Shown piece by piece: positions 6,220 through 9,829 of a stretch of 9,829 nt of DNA (positions within the stretch are counted from its first letter, which is position 1; each line of letters starts with the position of its first letter). This DNA comes from DASQWC01 sp035640475 (GTDB lineage: Bacteria > Actinomycetota > JAICYB01), in contig DASQWC010000201.1 of assembly GCA_035640475.1 (NCBI GenBank), positions 1-9,829 of the forward strand, in the 5' to 3' direction. The notes under the pieces are model-generated. The model made no database searches and had not been told where the DNA came from. It was given only the letters and a program-made list of their open reading frames with translations. The translations under genes were made by a program, and so were the position numbers.

Positions 6220-7370
6220 GCGCGCGGGTCCGCGATAGGTAGGGGTCTTCGATCAGCGACGGCCAGCACGGCGCGCTCGAAGAGGTCGTTGGACTTCGAC
6301 CACGTGAACCCGGCGGCCCATGCAGCGGCGCCGCTCGACAAGCGCTCGTACAGACGTGAGTCCGTCAGTGCTCGTCCGATCGCCGCGGCGAGCGCTTCCG
6401 GCGAGGGCTGTGTGATTAGCCCCGTCCGCTCGTTGACGGTCGAGTCGCGCAGTCCGGGGCGGTCGTATACGACTGCCGGCGTACCGAGAGCGTTAGCCTC
6501 GGTCACGACAAGGCCCCAGCCCTCTCTAACCGAGGCCATCAGCACAAGCGACGCGGAGGCGAGGAGGCGACGTTTCGCGCCCTCGTCGAGGTGGCCGCGC
6601 AGATCGAAGCGATCGGCGACACCGAGGTCGCGCGCTAACGCAAAAAGCCGCGCGCGCTCGTCTTCTCTCCCAGGCCCCGCGACGAGGAGCCGTACGTCCA
6701 GGCGCTGATCACGTACGAGCGCGAGCGCGCGGATGAGGTGGTCAATCCTTTTTGACGACGTGATGCGTCCAACGTAGGCGAGCAGTCCGGGCTCCTTCTC
6801 GACCGGTGGCGCCTCGACATGGTCGACCGCATTCGGTACCACGAGGACGCGATCTTCGCGGAAGCCGAGCCGCAGTAGGTCTCCTCGTGTTGACTCGGAC
6901 GGGACAAGAGCCGAGGACCGGCGAAGGAGGCGGAGATACGCCTGTTCGAGTCCGTAGCCAAGCGCGCCAAGAGGCTTCGGCGCCTCATACCACCAAACCT
7001 CACGTGCGATCTGGTGCACCCAGAGAACGATGGGGACCGACGCGAACCTGCCTGCGAAGTACGGCAGCGTGTTGATTTCCTCGATAACGACGTCGAAGTC
7101 GCGCCCACGTCGCTGCTGCTCCCGGTACCACCGGGGAGCGTGGATCCGAGTTGTTACCGCGCCGCCTCGGCGAACCACCGTGATCCCCTCGATGGTCTCC
7201 TCGACCGGCAACCCGGGCACCGCGCTGCTGAACAGCGTCACCGCATGGCCGTGCCTGACGAGATTGCGGGCATACCCATGCGTCATGACCTCAGCGCCCC
7301 CGGCCCGGTGGTGACGAATATCCCGCCAGTTGAGAATCAGGACGCGGAGTCTGTTCGCGTTTGTGGTCAG
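6216..7370 (-). CDS. GT4-family glycosyltransferase (GT-B fold), likely non-ATG start
   Basis: From CTG at 7370 the protein has 384 residues, normal for GT4. It opens with RVLILNWRDIRHHRAGGAEV (9-28), the first strand and the sugar-nucleotide GGAE loop. VLWVHQIAREVWW lies near 115-127 and VLVVPNAVDHV at 175-185. The C-terminal Rossmann half has YVGRITSSKRIDHLIRAL (199-216), LLVAGPG (228-234) and EGWGLVVTEANALGTPAVV, whose E283 and E291 form the EX7E retaining motif. It should add a sugar with retention of configuration. The open frame extends to 7931, but that part is the antiparallel-free shadow of the preceding methyltransferase and lacks any domain. No ATG, GTG or TTG occurs in frame for at least 120 nt upstream of the first strand. 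The nearest ATG inside (7286) would delete the first strand and the GGAE loop. CTG at 7370-7368 overlaps the upstream TGA as CTGA, the geometry of common ATGA junctions, so I place the start there. Family is certain, start is not. Confidence 0.85.
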   Translation of the reverse strand: MTTNANRLRVLILNWRDIRHHRAGGAEVMTHGYARNLVRHGHAVTLFSSAVPGLPVEETIEGITVVRRGGAVTTRIHAPRWYREQQRRGRDFDVVIEEINTLPYFAGRFASVPIVLWVHQIAREVWWYEAPKPLGALGYGLEQAYLRLLRRSSALVPSESTRGDLLRLGFREDRVLVVPNAVDHVEAPPVEKEPGLLAYVGRITSSKRIDHLIRALALVRDQRLDVRLLVAGPGREDERARLFALARDLGVADRFDLRGHLDEGAKRRLLASASLVLMASVREGWGLVVTEANALGTPAVVYDRPGLRDSTVNERTGLITQPSPEALAAAIGRALTDSRLYERLSSGAAAWAAGFTWSKSNDLFERAVLAVADRRPLPIADPRA

Positions 7371-8077
7371 GATCGTCGGGCGACGTACACGTTGTCCGGG
7401 GCGAGACTCCTCGACACGCGACAGACGAGTCGGTCGACCGGAAAGTTCCAGACCGGGACCGACCGGGTTCGGACCAACTCGAGCCCTTGGAGGTCGAGGA
7501 GGTCGCGAACGGCCCGGTGAGTGAAGAGCCGGATATGTCCTTGCGTGGCGTTTCCCTGGCCGAGGAATCGGAAGCGCCGACCAAGCTTGACATTGGCGGA
7601 GTTCTCGACGAACAGGGGCGAGATGCCGACAAGCAGGAGCAATCGGTTGACCCAGTACCCGAGGTTCGGCGTCGAGAGGATGAGAACGCCGCCCGGACGC
7701 AGGAGGATCTTCAAGTCGGAAAGCATGGCGTCGGGACTGAAGACGTGCTCGATGACCTCGCCGCAGAACACGACGTCGAACTCCTGTCCCGCAAAAGCGT
7801 CGCGAAGGCTCTGCTCGTTGAGGTTCACCGAGCGGAAGTTCGGCGGCGGTTCGAAGGGCTCGACCAGATCGCAGGCGTAGTACTCGTCCTGAGGCGCAAT
7901 GCGGTCCTGCAGGAGTGCCAAGCGGCCGCAACCGACGTCCAGGACCGAAAGCGGCCGGGCGGTCGAAGCTCGGTGCCGCCGGTACTCCTCGACGAAGATC
8001 TGCAGGCGTTCGTCGATTTGGGGAATCGCCGTCTCGACCGTTGCGTAGAACTCCTCAAGGGTGCGCACATCGGCCAC
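7367..8077 (-). CDS. Class I SAM-dependent methyltransferase (Methyltransf_11/23 type)
   Basis: This 236-residue protein has a complete class I core: LSVLDVGCGRLALL with motif I VLDVGCG at 45-51, YYACDLVEPF with acidic D70 at the end of strand 2, FDVVFCGEVIEHVFSP (100-115), and LKILLRPGGVLILSTPNLGYW (122-142). GHIRLFTHRAVRDLLDLQGLE (180-200) follows, the usual C-terminal block of UbiE/Methyltransf_23 relatives. It lacks extra domains. A role in methylating a glycan intermediate is inferred from the neighbouring glycosyltransferases. It heads the four-gene minus unit. The start is GTG at 8077, with GTG at 8065 as an alternative. TAGCCT on the minus strand at 8090-8085 lies seven bases before 8077, fitting a leaderless transcript, and no Shine-Dalgarno sequence is seen. 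Its TGA overlaps the proposed CTG start of the GT4 gene. Confidence 0.87.
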   Translation of the reverse strand: MADVRTLEEFYATVETAIPQIDERLQIFVEEYRRHRASTARPLSVLDVGCGRLALLQDRIAPQDEYYACDLVEPFEPPPNFRSVNLNEQSLRDAFAGQEFDVVFCGEVIEHVFSPDAMLSDLKILLRPGGVLILSTPNLGYWVNRLLLLVGISPLFVENSANVKLGRRFRFLGQGNATQGHIRLFTHRAVRDLLDLQGLELVRTRSVPVWNFPVDRLVCRVSRSLAPDNVYVARRS

Positions 8078-8133
8078 GACGCCGAGGCTAGCGGACGAAA
8101 CGACGATGTCGGACGAGCCGTTACCCTAGCGCG
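8078..8133. promoter_or_regulatory. Divergent promoter region with two facing-away -10 boxes
   Basis: The 56 bp between GTG 8077 (minus) and ATG 8134 (plus) hold TAGCCT on the minus strand (8090-8085), seven bases before the GTG, and TACCCT on the plus strand (8122-8127), six bases before the ATG. Both fit TANNNT -10 elements of leaderless transcripts. Only 31 bp separate the boxes, so the -35 regions must overlap. Between them CGGACGA is repeated at 8092-8098 and 8110-8116 (18 bp apart), and CTAGCG occurs at 8088-8093 and 8126-8131. A shared regulator or mutual interference is possible. No -35 is clear. Confidence 0.42.
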
Positions 8134-9829
8134 ATGGTGGCCCGCGCCCGACGCCGCCCCGCCGTCGAGGCGCGTTCTGAACAGGAAGCCGGCCGGCGGT
8201 CGGGAGCCTCTTCGCGCCTCAGCAGCTGGCGCTCGCGCATACCTACCCTCCTCGCCGCCCTCCTCTTGGCAGGGTCCGTTGCTCCCGCGCTCCACAGCGG
8301 CATGCGCGGCGACGACTCGCACGTGGGCATCGATAGCAGGGGATATATGCGCGCCGACGACGTTTCGCTGATCGATTACGTCGGCGACACCGTCGAGTTT
8401 ATGTTCGATACGGGTCGGCTGATGCCGATCGGCGTAGCGCAGGGCACGGCCTACGCCGCCGTCGTTCCAGAACGCCTCCCGTTCAAGTTGGGCATCGTCC
8501 TGATGTCGCTCGCGTGCATCGCGGCGCTTATGGCACTGCTGCAAGCGCTCGGCGTCGCTTCGCGCAACGTGTTCCTCGCTGTCACCGTGGCGTTCGCGCT
8601 GTCGTTGCAGTTTCGCGCGACGCACGATCCGATGCTCGGGTACAACGCCTCTCAGCAGTTCAACGTCCTCGTGCTGCTGCTCGGTCTCACCGCTTACGCG
8701 CGCTACCTCAACACCCGCTCGCGGTCGTGGTATGCAACATCGATCGCAACCGTCCTGGCCTTCTTGCTCATCTACGAGGCGAATCCGCCGCTCGTGCTGG
8801 CGTTCGCCGCGCTCCACCTGGGTCGCGGCCCATTCCGGCTCACGTCATGGAAACCGGTGTTTCCCATCCTGGCACTGGGAGCTGCGATGACGCTGCTGTC
8901 CGCCTACATGCATCGAACCGCGACCACCGTCGTCGAGGGATATCAGGAGGCGCTGGATCCCATTCTCGTCGTTCAGACGGCGGCTCGCCAGGCGATGTCA
9001 GCGATCCCCGACATCTACTTCGTCTCGGGCTCGCAGGGACTTCTGGCGGATCCGACGAGGGCCGAACTCTTCGGCTCTTTCTGGCGCGCGGCTCTCGCCG
9101 CGGCGCTCGTCGTTTTCGCGCTCGTCGGTCTGCGCAGTCGTGCTGCCGCGCCGGTTCCCGCCATTCCCCGCGACTCGGTCACCGTCGGTGGCGCCTCCGC
9201 CGTTGCGCTCCAGCTCGCCGCGATCGGGGTCGTGATGATGACTTGCTCAGGCCTTTATATCTCGCTGGCAAAACAGCACCAACAGCTCATCTTCCTGGGC
9301 GGCGGGCATCTCGCGACCTTCGCCTGCACGATCGGATTCGTGCTTGTGGCGGTCGCAGCAGGGTTGACGTGGGGTCGGACGATCTCCGGTAGCCGCGTCG
9401 CGGTCTGGGGGCTTGGCTTTCTCGTGTTCTGGATGGTGTTCGCCTCGAGCTACTCCAACTTTCGGATCGTCGCCATCGAGCAGCCGGGGATCGAGCAGCG
9501 CGAGCTCATCCAGGAGGGACTCGACCGTGGCGTCCTCGACGGCCTTCGGGCCGGGACGACCCTCTATCTCGTAAACCGAGACATGAACTGGAACTTCGGC
9601 AACCTCGTCTTCTACGGCGGGACTTCCGACTATCTCGTCTATCTGCGGACCGGTCTCAAGCTCGATGTCCGGACGCTCATTCCGCCATCCCCTCCGTGCG
9701 GGCCGCCGATGGGGTTCCCGACCCCCGACTGTGTCACCCCATCGCGCCGCGTCGCGCTCCTCGCGGTAAGAGCTTCTCGTGGAGGCGGAACGGTCGCGCT
9801 GGCGGGGGGCATTCCGGCTGCGCGGATCA
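8134..9829 (+). CDS. Polytopic membrane protein, possible GT-C-type glycosyltransferase or polymerase (cut by right window edge)
   Basis: Reading from ATG at 8134, the frame is open for 565 codons to the right edge; I checked every codon from 8341 on and found no stop. A basic N-terminus (about 1-35) precedes a first helix at 36-54, then a loop with GMRGDD (D60, D61) and later DTGRLMPIG. About nine further hydrophobic segments follow (near 119-138, 144-160, 176-191, 203-232, 241-260, 316-333, 355-375, 392-412 and 420-439). From about 441 on the chain is soluble and, by helix count, probably extracytoplasmic, with GTTLYLVNRDMNW and two cysteines (C522, C533) in a Pro-rich loop. An acidic pair in the first outer loop plus many helices is the layout of GT-C enzymes that use polyprenyl-linked sugars. 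I do not recognise a named family, so this is a suggestion. The gene diverges from the methyltransferase at 8077. That it is coding is nearly certain. Confidence 0.8.
   Translation, partial: MVARARRRPAVEARSEQEAGRRSGASSRLSSWRSRIPTLLAALLLAGSVAPALHSGMRGDDSHVGIDSRGYMRADDVSLIDYVGDTVEFMFDTGRLMPIGVAQGTAYAAVVPERLPFKLGIVLMSLACIAALMALLQALGVASRNVFLAVTVAFALSLQFRATHDPMLGYNASQQFNVLVLLLGLTAYARYLNTRSRSWYATSIATVLAFLLIYEANPPLVLAFAALHLGRGPFRLTSWKPVFPILALGAAMTLLSAYMHRTATTVVEGYQEALDPILVVQTAARQAMSAIPDIYFVSGSQGLLADPTRAELFGSFWRAALAAALVVFALVGLRSRAAAPVPAIPRDSVTVGGASAVALQLAAIGVVMMTCSGLYISLAKQHQQLIFLGGGHLATFACTIGFVLVAVAAGLTWGRTISGSRVAVWGLGFLVFWMVFASSYSNFRIVAIEQPGIEQRELIQEGLDRGVLDGLRAGTTLYLVNRDMNWNFGNLVFYGGTSDYLVYLRTGLKLDVRTLIPPSPPCGPPMGFPTPDCVTPSRRVALLAVRASRGGGTVALAGGIPAARI

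Noticed and set aside
6058..6708. Plus-strand open frame of 216 codons across the GT2/GT4 junction
   Set aside because: It is antisense to two conserved glycosyltransferases, and the Ser/Arg repeats are a shadow of GC-rich codons.
7371..7931. N-terminal extension of the GT4 reading frame (about 187 residues)
   Set aside because: It lies inside the intact methyltransferase gene on the same strand, is Arg/Pro-rich with no domain, and would make the GT4 protein far longer than its family.
7361..8371. Plus-strand open frame of 336 codons
   Set aside because: It is antisense to the well-supported methyltransferase and crosses the divergent promoter gap; the Arg/Glu-rich product has no recognisable motif.
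7825..8817. Minus-strand open frame of 330 codons
   Set aside because: It is antisense to the membrane protein gene and out of frame with the methyltransferase; its composition is that of a GC-rich shadow.
8514..9392. Plus-strand open frame of 292 codons
   Set aside because: It is a shifted frame inside the membrane protein gene, highly Arg-rich, whereas the other frame gives coherent helices.
1..9829. CRISPR array, tRNA or rRNA gene, insertion sequence, or phage or defence module
   Set aside because: I saw no spaced repeats, terminal inverted repeats with a transposase, cloverleaf sequence or defence-type domain; coding genes fill nearly the whole window.

Overview
The window is a compact piece of a surface-glycan (capsule, exopolysaccharide or cell-wall polysaccharide) biosynthesis locus. 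The DNA is GC-rich and antisense frames are littered with Arg/Ala-rich shadow ORFs. Genes often start with GTG. No start has a convincing Shine-Dalgarno sequence, and several starts lie 6-7 nt downstream of a TANNNT box, as in leaderless transcripts. This suggests a high-GC actinobacterium-like organism, possibly a deep lineage such as Thermoleophilia. That placement is inference from composition and style only; there is no rRNA or marker gene.

Layout. (1) Positions 1-165, minus: the first 55 codons of a class I SAM methyltransferase that runs off the left edge. (2) 195-4210, plus, three co-directional genes: a large two-domain family-2 glycosyltransferase with C-terminal membrane helices, a Wzx-type MOP-superfamily flippase, and a methyltransferase with an N-terminal Trm112-like zinc ribbon. 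(3) 4254-8077, minus, four tightly packed genes read leftward: a class I methyltransferase, a GT4 glycosyltransferase, a GT2 glycosyltransferase and an FkbM-family methyltransferase. Their junctions are a CTGA overlap, a GTGATG overlap and a gap of about 10 nt. (4) 8134-9829, plus: a polytopic membrane protein open through the right edge, possibly a GT-C-type glycosyltransferase or polymerase. The two main units converge at about 4211-4253. The minus unit and the membrane protein gene diverge from a 56-bp gap at 8078-8133. No gene-free stretch exceeds 60 bp.

Working model (inference). The GT2 and GT4 enzymes build a lipid-linked oligosaccharide on the cytoplasmic face. The methyltransferases decorate its sugars. 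The flippase moves it across the membrane, and the membrane protein at the right may transfer or polymerise units outside. Four methyltransferases of four different types in under 10 kb suggest a heavily methylated glycan.

The less ordinary points are: a GT2 protein whose second GT2-like domain has lost its DXD motif; a GT4 gene with no ATG, GTG or TTG start in its plausible start region; TANNNT boxes at matching distances from the start codons of transcription-unit heads; and two genes truncated by the window edges. I see no mobile element, CRISPR array, tRNA, rRNA or toxin/defence module.
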